Assembly (NCBI GenBank): GCA_002438805.1
Contig: DJQV01000012.1
Location: 26,507-90,506, forward strand
Length of the DNA: 64,000 nucleotides
Origin: Bacteroidales bacterium UBA6377
Lineage (GTDB): Bacteria > Bacteroidota > Bacteroidia > Bacteroidales > UBA932
Direction: 5' to 3'
Shown: one piece after another, positions 33,014 through 40,210 of the stretch
Position numbering within the stretch: position 1 is the first letter of the stretch
How the letters are laid out: every line of letters starts with the position of its first letter
The notes under the pieces: model-generated
The model's database searches: none
What the model saw: the letters and a program-made list of their open reading frames with translations, nothing else
What the model was told of the DNA's origin: nothing
Program-made: the position numbers and the translations under genes

Positions 33014-34394
33014 TTCTCTTCTCGATCTTTATGTCCGCAGGGGCGAAACTGATGCCGACAAGGTCGCCTTTGTCCCACACGTCGTCGGTGTCCACCCAGA
33101 TATGGTCCCCACCCTCTGTGAGAATCGTAAGATGGTAGTGGTCACCTTTGTACAGAAGGAAATGGACCTCTCCGTCCAGCATGCCGTCTTCCTGGTGGTC
33201 CAGCAGGTCCACCTTGTCGAAAGCGATGCTGACACGCACCTTGTCCCCCGCTGCGAGCCCCGCCTGAGGCAGGCATTCGAACTTCTCCCCGAGGAAAGTG
33301 ACATGGCTTTCGTCCTCCATCTCTCCGTCGAAGCTGTTGGTCAGACTTTCCTTGTGCATGACCTGGATGTCACTCGGCCGTATGAGAAGCCCGACTGTCG
33401 AACCGACTTCGAAAGAGTTGTAGTCCTGGATCATCAGTTCGTATCCCTTGTCGGAGTCCACGAACATCTCGTAGTGTACGCCCTTGAAAGTGCATGACTT
33501 GACCACTCCGCTGAACTGGGCCCCTTCGAGCTGGTTCATGATGTAGATGTCCTCCGGACGGATCACCACGTCCACAGGGACATTCTCACCGAATCCTTCG
33601 TCCACGCAGTCGAATGTGTGGCCGATGAACTCGACCTTGCGGTCGCGGATCATGGTCCCGTTAAGGATGTTGGATTCTCCGATGAAGTCAGCTACAAATG
33701 AGTTCTTAGGCTCGTTGTAGATGTCCACAGGACTGCCGATCTGCTGGATTTTCCCTTCGTTCATCACGACAATCGTGTCGGAGAGCGTCAGCGCCTCCTC
33801 CTGGTCGTGGGTCACATAGATGAAGGTGATGCCGAGCTTGCTGTGCATCTCCTTGAGCTCGATCTGCATGTCCTTGCGCATCTTGAGATCAAGTGCCGCA
33901 AGGGGTTCGTCGAGGAGCAGGATCTTGGGCTGGTTGACGATGGCCCGTGCGATGGCTACCCTCTGCTGCTGCCCGCCGGACAGGGTGAGGACATCCCGGT
34001 CCTCGTAGTCCGTCATGCTCACGAGCTTGAGGACCTTGCGTACCTTTGCGTCGATCTCCTCGGAAGGAACCTTCTGGAGCTTGAGCCCGAAAGCTATGTT
34101 GTCGTAGACATCAAGATGAGGGAAGAGCGCATAGCGCTGGAAAACCGTGTTGAACGGCCTCTTGTATGGAGGAATCGAGGAGATGTCCTTGCCGTCGAGC
34201 AGGATTTCCCCCTCGTCCGGGGCGAGGAAGCCCGCGATGAGACGCAGTGTCGTCGTCTTGCCGCAGCCGGACGGGCCGAGCAGGGTCACGAACTCCCCCT
34301 TGCGGATATTGAGACTTATATCATCCAGAACCTTCTTTCCGGAGAATTCCTTGCTGACGTTCCGGAGAGAGACGATGATTTCTGATTTTACCAT
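33006..34394 (-). CDS. potA: Spermidine/putrescine ABC transporter ATP-binding protein PotA
   Basis: A 462-residue ABC ATPase. Walker A LLGPSGCGKTTTLR (about 36-49), Q-loop VFQRYALFPHLDVYDN, signature LSGGQQQRVAIARAI (about 138-152), Walker B ILLLDEPLAALD, H-loop YVTHDQEEAL. Two TOBE/MOP-like segments follow (VDVVIRPEDIYIM and VGLLIRPSDIQVM), then a further 110-residue extension (FDGEMEDESHVTFLGEKFECL onward) that resembles more such repeats. E. coli PotA is about 85 residues shorter. Starts five bases after the porin stop. Confidence 0.93.
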   Translation of the reverse strand: MVKSEIIVSLRNVSKEFSGKKVLDDISLNIRKGEFVTLLGPSGCGKTTTLRLIAGFLAPDEGEILLDGKDISSIPPYKRPFNTVFQRYALFPHLDVYDNIAFGLKLQKVPSEEIDAKVRKVLKLVSMTDYEDRDVLTLSGGQQQRVAIARAIVNQPKILLLDEPLAALDLKMRKDMQIELKEMHSKLGITFIYVTHDQEEALTLSDTIVVMNEGKIQQIGSPVDIYNEPKNSFVADFIGESNILNGTMIRDRKVEFIGHTFDCVDEGFGENVPVDVVIRPEDIYIMNQLEGAQFSGVVKSCTFKGVHYEMFVDSDKGYELMIQDYNSFEVGSTVGLLIRPSDIQVMHKESLTNSFDGEMEDESHVTFLGEKFECLPQAGLAAGDKVRVSIAFDKVDLLDHQEDGMLDGEVHFLLYKGDHYHLTILTEGGDHIWVDTDDVWDKGDLVGISFAPADIKIEKRND

Positions 34395-34399
34395 CTTCC

Positions 34400-35422
34400 C
34401 TAGAAAATCTTTAGGCGGAGATTGTATCTGGCGCCGAGACTAAGGGTAACCTGCGAAAGCAGTGAGTCGTATGCGAGGAAGGCGTGCAGCCTAAGATCGT
34501 CAGATTCATTGAGCGGATAGAACTCGGCTATCGCGCCTGCTGTCCAGTGGCTTGGGGTGAATTCTTCGTCTCCGGTAAGGATATACGAACCGCGCGCCGA
34601 CACATTGAACCTTTCGGAAGGCGCATATTTGAGTGTAAGGGCGGCCGTGCCGCCGCGGAGTGCAGATGCGGAGAAGTCCTCGTCGGACCCGTATGCGTTG
34701 CTCAGGTCAAGGGTCGCGGACCAACTGTCAAGGTTGAGCTGCTGGCCGAGCCAGAATATATACATGTACTCACCTTCCGCCGTCTCCAGTGCACTGGCGC
34801 TCCAGATGTTGGAGAAAACTCCATACTCACCGCGCCACTTTGCTGAATACGCCCACAGACCGCTGCTGAACGGGTGCTCTCCAAAAGGTGAGGATGTCAT
34901 CTGTGCACTGAAATTGCTCAATCCGGACGAGGTCGTGTACGAGACCGTACCGCCCCACTGGTAGCATGACATCGTGTTTGCCAGAGGTGAGGAGAACACC
35001 GGATAGATGTCCCAGTCCCAGTCTTCGTACTCGAAACCGCCGGTGGCGATCATGTCTTTTCCGATGGTCAAGCCCCAATTGCCGAGACTGAAATCCAAGG
35101 TGCAGTAGTCCAGCCAGTTGGTGGTGTCGGAATAGCCGAGATACTTGTACGGCCACCCGTAATCCCCATCGCTTTCAGCGTGGAACCAGTGATTTGCCAC
35201 AGTCCAGGAAAAATGTTCCGAGAGGGAACCTTCAAAGAGAGTGTAGATGGAAGTGTTGCCAAGGTCGAACCCGAAATCCGAATCAGCGGAATTGTAGGAG
35301 GGGTTGGCGTCAAGGCGTGAAATGACGGTAACCTCGGCGAATCTGCCAAGGCTGTCAGCCTCTTGCGAGTGCGCAAGAAAGCCCAGCAGCACAGCTGCGA
35401 TAGAGAACAATGTTTTTTTCAT
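34400..35422 (-). CDS. Outer-membrane porin-like protein, first gene of the polyamine transport operon
   Basis: A 340-residue exported protein. Signal peptide MKKTLFSIAAVLLGFLAHS, mature start near QEADSLGRFAEVTVISRLD. The body is strand-rich with many Trp/Tyr (GNTSIYTLFEGSLSEHFSWTVANHWFH, LGNWGLTIGKDMIATGGFEYEDWDWDIYPV, FYPLNESDDLRLHAFLAYDS), ending YNLRLKIF with terminal Phe. General resemblance to Bacteroidota porin families; not matched to a named one. ATG at 35422; the in-frame TTG at 35428 is less likely. It stops five bases before potA. Carrying polyamines across the outer membrane is inferred from this context only. Confidence 0.65.
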   Translation of the reverse strand: MKKTLFSIAAVLLGFLAHSQEADSLGRFAEVTVISRLDANPSYNSADSDFGFDLGNTSIYTLFEGSLSEHFSWTVANHWFHAESDGDYGWPYKYLGYSDTTNWLDYCTLDFSLGNWGLTIGKDMIATGGFEYEDWDWDIYPVFSSPLANTMSCYQWGGTVSYTTSSGLSNFSAQMTSSPFGEHPFSSGLWAYSAKWRGEYGVFSNIWSASALETAEGEYMYIFWLGQQLNLDSWSATLDLSNAYGSDEDFSASALRGGTAALTLKYAPSERFNVSARGSYILTGDEEFTPSHWTAGAIAEFYPLNESDDLRLHAFLAYDSLLSQVTLSLGARYNLRLKIF

Positions 35423-35459
35423 TTCCAACCATAAAATGGGCTTTGGTGAAACATGGCCG

Positions 35460-35467
35460 CGAAGATA
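35460..35467 (-). promoter_or_regulatory. -7 box for the porin-potABCD operon
   Basis: The minus strand reads TATCTTCG, one base off TAnnTTTG, 37 bases upstream of the ATG at 35422. Confidence 0.4.
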
Positions 35468-35479
35468 CGAAAAATCTCG

Positions 35480-35498
35480 TATTTTTGACGTAGATTTG
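35480..35498 (+). promoter_or_regulatory. Two candidate -7 boxes for the MalY-type lyase gene
   Basis: TATTTTTG (35480-35487) and TAGATTTG (35491-35498) both match TAnnTTTG and lie 36 and 25 bases before the ATG at 35524. Which one is used, or both, cannot be told. Confidence 0.4.
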
Positions 35499-35523
35499 TA
35501 ATAGTTTACAAAAAATTTACAAA

Positions 35524-36714
35524 ATGTATAATTTCGACGAGATTATTGACCGGCACAACACCCGATGTTGCAAAGTGGACACCCTCAAAGAGACTTTCGG
35601 ACGTTCCGATCTGGCATCTTTCTGGATTGCTGACATGGACTTCCGTACACCTGATTTCATCATCGACGCGCTCAGGCGCCGGCTCGACCACCCCATCCTG
35701 GGTTATCCGACCACCGGGCCGGATTTTTTCGAGATCGTTTCTTCCTGGGTTGAATCCCTTCACGGCTGGAAGGTCTCCCCGGAGCACTACCGCTTCATTC
35801 CGGGCATCGTCAGGGGCATAGGCTTCGCGGAGCGCTGTTTCCTGCAGCCTGGGGACAAGGTGATCATCCAGCCTCCTGTCTATCATCCTTTCCACAATGT
35901 CACCGTGGCCTGCGGCTTTGAAGTGGTCAACAACCCGCTCAAGCCTGTATACGATGAGGACGGTTTCCTCAAGACCTATGAAATGGACCTCGACCATCTC
36001 GAGTCCCTGATTGACGGGCGTACAAAGATGCTGATTCTCTCCAACCCCCATAACCCGTGCGGCGTCTGCTTCTCTGTGGAGTCACTGCAGCGTCTCGCCC
36101 AAATCTGCCGCAGGCGCGGGGTTATCGTCATATCAGACGAGATTCATGGCGAGATGGTGCTCGGCGGCAAAAGGCATCACCCTTTCGCATCCGTCAGCGA
36201 GGATGCGGCGCAGTGCAGCATCACCTTCATGGCCCCGTCGAAAACATTCAACATAGCGGGAGTCGTCAGCTCATATTCCATAGTGTTGAATCCGGAAATC
36301 GCGAAGAAGTTCTATGATTATATAGAGGCCGTGGAACTTGACTATCCTTCGATATTCTCAGCAGAAGCCACCCGCGCCGCATATACGGAAAAAGGACGTG
36401 AATGGAGAGGTGAGATGCTCTCCTATGTGGAGGGCAACGTGGATTTTGTCGTAGGCTGGCTCAGGGAGAACCTCCCGGCAGTGCATGCCGTACGTCCGCA
36501 GGCATCTTTTCTGGTCTGGCTTGACTGCCGCAAGTTGGGACTGAGCCAGGAGAAGCTTGTACACCTTTTTGTGGACGGTGCCCGTCTCGCGCTCAATGAC
36601 GGGTCGATGTTCGGTAAAGAAGGAACTGGCTTCATGAGACTTAACGTCGGATGCCCTCGTCTTGTGCTCAAAAACGCGCTTGAGAATCTGGCTTCCGCTA
36701 TCAGGGCGCTGTAG
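35524..36714 (+). CDS. PLP-dependent aminotransferase-fold C-S lyase, MalY/PatB family
   Basis: A 396-residue fold type I PLP enzyme. MYNFDEIIDRHNTRCCKVDTLKE at the N-terminus and FWIADMDFRTPDFIIDAL are specific to the MalY/PatB (cystathionine beta-lyase) group. PPVYHPF, LILSNPHNPCGVCF, VISDEIHGEMVL and the PLP lysine in MAPSKTFNIAG (about 236-246) follow; the C-terminal arginine lies in GFMRLNVGCPR. Probably cleaves cystathionine or other cysteine conjugates to pyruvate, ammonia and a thiol. A role in methionine synthesis is possible, but no met genes are adjacent. Confidence 0.88.
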   Translation: MYNFDEIIDRHNTRCCKVDTLKETFGRSDLASFWIADMDFRTPDFIIDALRRRLDHPILGYPTTGPDFFEIVSSWVESLHGWKVSPEHYRFIPGIVRGIGFAERCFLQPGDKVIIQPPVYHPFHNVTVACGFEVVNNPLKPVYDEDGFLKTYEMDLDHLESLIDGRTKMLILSNPHNPCGVCFSVESLQRLAQICRRRGVIVISDEIHGEMVLGGKRHHPFASVSEDAAQCSITFMAPSKTFNIAGVVSSYSIVLNPEIAKKFYDYIEAVELDYPSIFSAEATRAAYTEKGREWRGEMLSYVEGNVDFVVGWLRENLPAVHAVRPQASFLVWLDCRKLGLSQEKLVHLFVDGARLALNDGSMFGKEGTGFMRLNVGCPRLVLKNALENLASAIRAL

Positions 36715-36741
36715 TTTTTTTGAAAAAACTTTGCCCTGGCG

Positions 36742-36772
36742 CTTGCATTTACATATTTTTTGTCTACCTTTG
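36742..36772 (+). promoter_or_regulatory. Promoter of tRNA-Phe
   Basis: CTTG at 36742-36745, 19 bases of spacer, then TACCTTTG at 36765-36772. This is a close match to the Bacteroidota TTTG-N19-21-TAnnTTTG promoter, ending 20 bases before the tRNA. Confidence 0.65.
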
Positions 36773-36792
36773 CAATCCCGAAAGGGCAATGA

Positions 36793-36865
36793 GGTGCTGT
36801 AGCTCAGGTGGTAGAGCAATGGACTGAAAATCCATGTGTCGCCGGTTCAACTCCTGCCAGCACCA
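36793..36865 (+). tRNA. tRNA-Phe (GAA)
   Basis: A 73-base cloverleaf: acceptor GGTGCTG/CAGCACC, D stem GCTC/GAGC, anticodon stem ATGGA/TCCAT with loop CTGAAAA (anticodon GAA), T arm GCCGG-TTCAACT-CCTGC, discriminator A. The T stem has a C-U mismatch in its middle pair, which is unusual. CCA is not encoded. It has its own promoter and a terminator at 36871-36901. A tyrosine recombinase gene ends 36 bases further on. Confidence 0.93.
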
Positions 36866-36870
36866 CTTAA

Positions 36871-36901
36871 GGAGGCCGATTATCGATCGGTCTCCTTTTT
36901 T
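36871..36901 (+). terminator. Rho-independent terminator of tRNA-Phe
   Basis: GGAGGCCGAT (36871-36880) pairs with ATCGGTCTCC (36886-36895, one G-U) around a 5-base loop, followed by six T. The run of T touches the stop codon of the convergent recombinase gene. Confidence 0.85.
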
Positions 36902-37809
36902 CATTTGAAAGCGGCGAGCACTTTCCTGTTGGCCTTGTCGATTTCGGAGTTCTCAATTGATGCCAGGTAGATTCTTGTGGTCTTTTCAGATGTGTGCCCC
37001 ATCCCGGCGCTTATCACTGACAGCGATATGCGGTGGTTTCTGGCTGATGTGGCCCAACTGTGGCGTGCCACGTACGAGGTGAGCCCGGTATGGATGCCGG
37101 CTCTGGCCGCCAGTGACCTCAGTTTTCTGTTATACCACGAAAGTGTACGCTCGTATTCGCTGTATGCCTTTTGCGGGTCGTCGCTATTCAGAAGCGGGAA
37201 GAGGTAATTGCCCGGAGCATTATAGTACTTGCTGACGATCTTCTGGATGCAGGGTTCGGACTTGACTGACATCCGCTGGCCGGTTTTCTTGCGGATGTAG
37301 TTGACCGCTCCCCCGTCCACGTCTTTTTTCTTCAGGAACGCCAAGTCGACAAAGGCCATGCCTCTGGCGAAATAACTGAAGGCGAAAAGGTCGCGTGCGA
37401 GTTCACTGTCTTTGTCCTTGCGCAGGTCCAGATTGAGCAGCTTCCGGATTGTCTTTTCGTCCAGGGCGCGCTTGCGTGTGGTGTCCACTCCTGTATATAC
37501 TTTGCGGAACGGCGCAGTCTGTCCGGCAAGCCCTTCGGAGACGGCCTTGTTGTACGCCGAGCGCAGAATCCTCATATAGAAGGATTTGGTGTTGCGTGTG
37601 AGCCCGAGCCCGAGAAGGTAATCGCTGTAGGCGCATATAAGGCTCTCATTTACCTCAGCGTTGTCGTTTTGGCTGGATTTCAGGAATCTTGTGAAACTGT
37701 CCTTTGCCCTGGTGTAGTTGCGGGCTGTCCCGAATTGCCCGGACTCTTTCATCCTTGACGAAAGCCTGCTGATGTAGTCATTGAAGCTTGCTGCTGTGAT
37801 GCTGGTCAT
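36901..37809 (-). CDS. Tyrosine recombinase/site-specific integrase
   Basis: A 302-residue recombinase. The N-terminal SAM-like core-binding domain (residues 1-105) contains GTARNYTRAKDSFTRFL; the catalytic domain has the first Arg in FAFSYFARGMAFVDLAFL, the beta-hairpin Lys in NYIRKKTGQRM, box II TSYVARHSWAT (Tyr where the family often has His, common in Bacteroidota members), GMGHTSEKTTRIYL with the nucleophilic Tyr. FARGMxFVDLAxL is typical of the short Bacteroidales recombinases, some of which invert promoters. ATG at 37809 chosen over TTG at 37833. No other mobile-element gene is nearby, so it may be a solitary integrase remnant, an invertase, or a fixed chromosomal gene. Confidence 0.88.
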   Translation of the reverse strand: MTSITAASFNDYISRLSSRMKESGQFGTARNYTRAKDSFTRFLKSSQNDNAEVNESLICAYSDYLLGLGLTRNTKSFYMRILRSAYNKAVSEGLAGQTAPFRKVYTGVDTTRKRALDEKTIRKLLNLDLRKDKDSELARDLFAFSYFARGMAFVDLAFLKKKDVDGGAVNYIRKKTGQRMSVKSEPCIQKIVSKYYNAPGNYLFPLLNSDDPQKAYSEYERTLSWYNRKLRSLAARAGIHTGLTSYVARHSWATSARNHRISLSVISAGMGHTSEKTTRIYLASIENSEIDKANRKVLAAFK

Positions 37810-37820
37810 GATTGAAATGA

Positions 37821-37863
37821 TTTTGTTAAACAAAAAAGAGCGGGGCCTGTGCGGCTCCGCTCT
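37821..37863 (-). terminator. Rho-independent terminator of the aquaporin gene
   Basis: An 11-base GC-rich stem (37837-37847 with 37853-37863, one G-U) and 5-base loop, followed on the minus strand by a T run. The run is part of a 7-base inverted repeat TTTTGTT-A-AACAAAA (37821-37835) that lies directly upstream of the recombinase ATG, so it may also affect that gene. Confidence 0.75.
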
Positions 37864-37887
37864 GCTTTTATAGTATATGTATAAATC

Positions 37888-38559
37888 CTATTTCAACGCT
37901 TTCCAGACGAGGGCGGCGAGAACACCGCCTGCCAACGGGCCGGCAAAGAAGACCCAGACATTGCTCAGGGCCTCACCTCCGACGAACAGGGCCGGGCCAA
38001 GCGAACGCGCCGGATTCACTGAGGTGCCGGTGAGATTGATGCATACGAGGTGAATCAGCACGAGGCTCAATCCGATTGCGAGACCGGCAAAACTGCCTGC
38101 TCCTTTTTTCTCGTCAGTGGTTCCGAGCACAACAAGCACGAAGATGAATGTCGCTATAAGCTCCACGAGCAGGGCACCTGCAGGGCCACCTGCATTTGCG
38201 ACGCCGTTAGCTCCGAGTCCGGACGGATCGCCCATGGCACCAGGGGCACCTGTGACAGTCACTATGAGATAGAGAATTGCAGCCCCCAAAATGCCTCCGA
38301 GAATCTGGCCGGCCCAGTAGCCGGACGCGTCTTTCCAGCTCATCCTGCCAGAGACGGCTACGCCGAGCGTGATTGCGGGGTTGATGTGGCAGCCTGAAAT
38401 GCCGCCGATGGTGTAGGCCATAGCCACTACAGAGAGTCCGAATGCCAGTGCGGTGCCGACTACGCCGGCAGTTGTGCCGCAGCCGACGAATACTGCCGTG
38501 CCGCAGCCGAGAAGGGTCAGAACCATGGTTCCGACAAATTCAGCGAAATACTTTTTCAT
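37888..38559 (-). CDS. aqpZ: Aquaporin Z-type water channel
   Basis: A 223-residue MIP channel with six helices and the two pore half-helices: GCHINPAIT (about 59-67) and GTSVNPARSLGPA (about 178-190). The selectivity-filter His in VLIHLVCINLTG and the small, aromatic residues around the NPA boxes favour a water-selective channel over a glycerol facilitator. ATG at 38559 (MKKYFAEFVGT) is the natural start. Transcribed divergently from the HerA-like gene and followed by a clear terminator. Confidence 0.92.
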   Translation of the reverse strand: MKKYFAEFVGTMVLTLLGCGTAVFVGCGTTAGVVGTALAFGLSVVAMAYTIGGISGCHINPAITLGVAVSGRMSWKDASGYWAGQILGGILGAAILYLIVTVTGAPGAMGDPSGLGANGVANAGGPAGALLVELIATFIFVLVVLGTTDEKKGAGSFAGLAIGLSLVLIHLVCINLTGTSVNPARSLGPALFVGGEALSNVWVFFAGPLAGGVLAALVWKALK

Positions 38560-38637
38560 AATTGAATTTTTTGTGGCCGCATATTCGCAAAAACACCTCT
38601 GCAGCCGATTTTCGTGCAATTATAGGAACTTTTTTCG

Positions 38638-38645
38638 TAAATTTG
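38638..38645 (+). promoter_or_regulatory. -7 box for the HerA-like ATPase gene
   Basis: TAAATTTG, six bases before the ATG at 38652; it supports that start. Confidence 0.5.
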
Positions 38646-38651
38646 AAAATT

Positions 38652-40208
38652 ATGTACGATAAGGAAAAAGGATTATATGTGGCCCACGCACCTTCCGGGC
38701 CGATAAGTATTGAAGGCCGCATGGCCAACCGCCATGGCCTCATAGCCGGAGCTACGGGCACCGGCAAGACGGTTTCACTGCAGGTTCTCGCGGAGACTTT
38801 CAGCCAGGCCGGGGTGCCATGCTTCATGGCAGACATGAAGGGGGATCTGTCCGGGATAAGCCAGCCCGGCAGGATGACTTCTTTCATTGAGAAACGCTGC
38901 GCCGAGTTCGGCATAAGTTCCCCTCATTTTGAAGGCTGCCCGGTTCGGCTCTATGACGTGTTCGGTGTGCAGGGCCATCCTATGCGCACGACCATATCTG
39001 ATATGGGGCCGCAGCTTCTCGGACGGCTGCTGAACCTGAACGATGTCCAGTCGGGGGTTCTTGACATCGTGTTCCGCGTAGCCGACGAAAAAGGGCTGCT
39101 GCTGATTGACATAAAGGATTTGCGCGCCATGCTCGGATATGTCTCGCAGCACGCTTCTGAACTCCGCTCTCAATACGGCAGCGTGACTGCGGCAAGCGTA
39201 GGGGCGATACAGCGTGCAATCCTTTCTTTGGAGAACGAGGGAGCCGACAAATTCTTCGGCGAGCCGTCTTTTGAAATCCAGGACCTTTTCGCCACGGAAG
39301 CCGGCAAGGGAGTCATGAGTGTTCTGGCGGCTGACAAACTGATGCAGAATCCGAAGCTTTATTCATCATACCTGCTATGGCTCCTGTCGGAGATTTTCGA
39401 AACACTCCCTGAAGTCGGCGATCTTGAACTCCCTAAACTCGTATTCTTTTTTGATGAAGCCCACACGCTCTTCACCGATACCTCTCCGGCTCTCGTTGCT
39501 AAGATCGAGCAGGTCATCAGGCTCATCCGGAGCAAGGGTGTGGGCGTTTATTTCATCACCCAGAACCCCTCTGACATCCCTGATTCCGTCCTGGGCCAGC
39601 TTGGAAACCGCATCCAGCATGCGCTGCGGGCTTATACACCGAAAGATCAGAAGGCGGTGCGCGCCGCTGCGGAGACATTCAGAGCCAATCCTGACTTCAA
39701 GACTGAAGATGCGATCATGAACCTTTCTACCGGTGAGGCTCTTGTAAGTTTTCTTGATGCGAATGGTGCCCCGTCCGTGGTGCAGCGCGCGAAGATTCTC
39801 TTTCCTCTGAGCCAGATAGGGGCGATTAGCGAAGGGCAGAGGTTGGACATCCGCAACTCCTCGCCTCTCCGGGGTAAATACGACACACCCATTGACCGGG
39901 AATCCGCCTTTGAAGTGCTTCTTGCTGACAGCCGGCGCGCCGCTGAGGAACAGGGGCGGCTTAAAGCGGAAAAAGATTCGCGTGCCGGCCGAAGCAAGGC
40001 TGCCAAGATAGGAGGGGCTGTACTCACGGCGGCGGCTACCGCAGCCATCACCAGTGTCAGCCGCAGCGCCGGAACAGCGGCGGCCAATGCAATAAGCGGG
40101 AAAAAGAGCAAATCAAGAAAAAGCACTGCGGACAAGGCGATCTCAAGTGCCGCCACAAGCGCTCTCCGCACGCTGACACGCAGCATACTGGGAAGCCTGA
40201 TAAAGTAA
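38652..40208 (+). CDS. HerA-like ATPase of the DUF853 (YjgR) family
   Basis: A 518-residue ATPase. Walker A HGLIAGATGTGKTVSLQVLAE (about 26-46), then MADMKGDLSGIS, LLLIDIKDLRAML, Walker B LVFFFDEAHTLF (about 262-273), and FITQNPSDIPDSVLGQLGNRIQHALRAYTPKDQKAV, all diagnostic of DUF853, which belongs to the FtsK/HerA class of hexameric motors. The last 90 residues are Ala/Ser/Lys/Arg-rich and low in complexity. The cellular role is unknown; the usual HerA partner NurA is not adjacent, and no defence genes are next to it. The M23 peptidase gene starts two bases after its stop. Confidence 0.88.
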   Translation: MYDKEKGLYVAHAPSGPISIEGRMANRHGLIAGATGTGKTVSLQVLAETFSQAGVPCFMADMKGDLSGISQPGRMTSFIEKRCAEFGISSPHFEGCPVRLYDVFGVQGHPMRTTISDMGPQLLGRLLNLNDVQSGVLDIVFRVADEKGLLLIDIKDLRAMLGYVSQHASELRSQYGSVTAASVGAIQRAILSLENEGADKFFGEPSFEIQDLFATEAGKGVMSVLAADKLMQNPKLYSSYLLWLLSEIFETLPEVGDLELPKLVFFFDEAHTLFTDTSPALVAKIEQVIRLIRSKGVGVYFITQNPSDIPDSVLGQLGNRIQHALRAYTPKDQKAVRAAAETFRANPDFKTEDAIMNLSTGEALVSFLDANGAPSVVQRAKILFPLSQIGAISEGQRLDIRNSSPLRGKYDTPIDRESAFEVLLADSRRAAEEQGRLKAEKDSRAGRSKAAKIGGAVLTAAATAAITSVSRSAGTAAANAISGKKSKSRKSTADKAISSAATSALRTLTRSILGSLIK

Positions 40209-40210
40209 TC

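Noticed and set aside
36840..37900. Attachment-site repeat of the tRNA-Phe 3' end
   Set aside because: The tRNA 3' sequence was not seen repeated after the integrase or elsewhere in the window, so no island boundary can be drawn.
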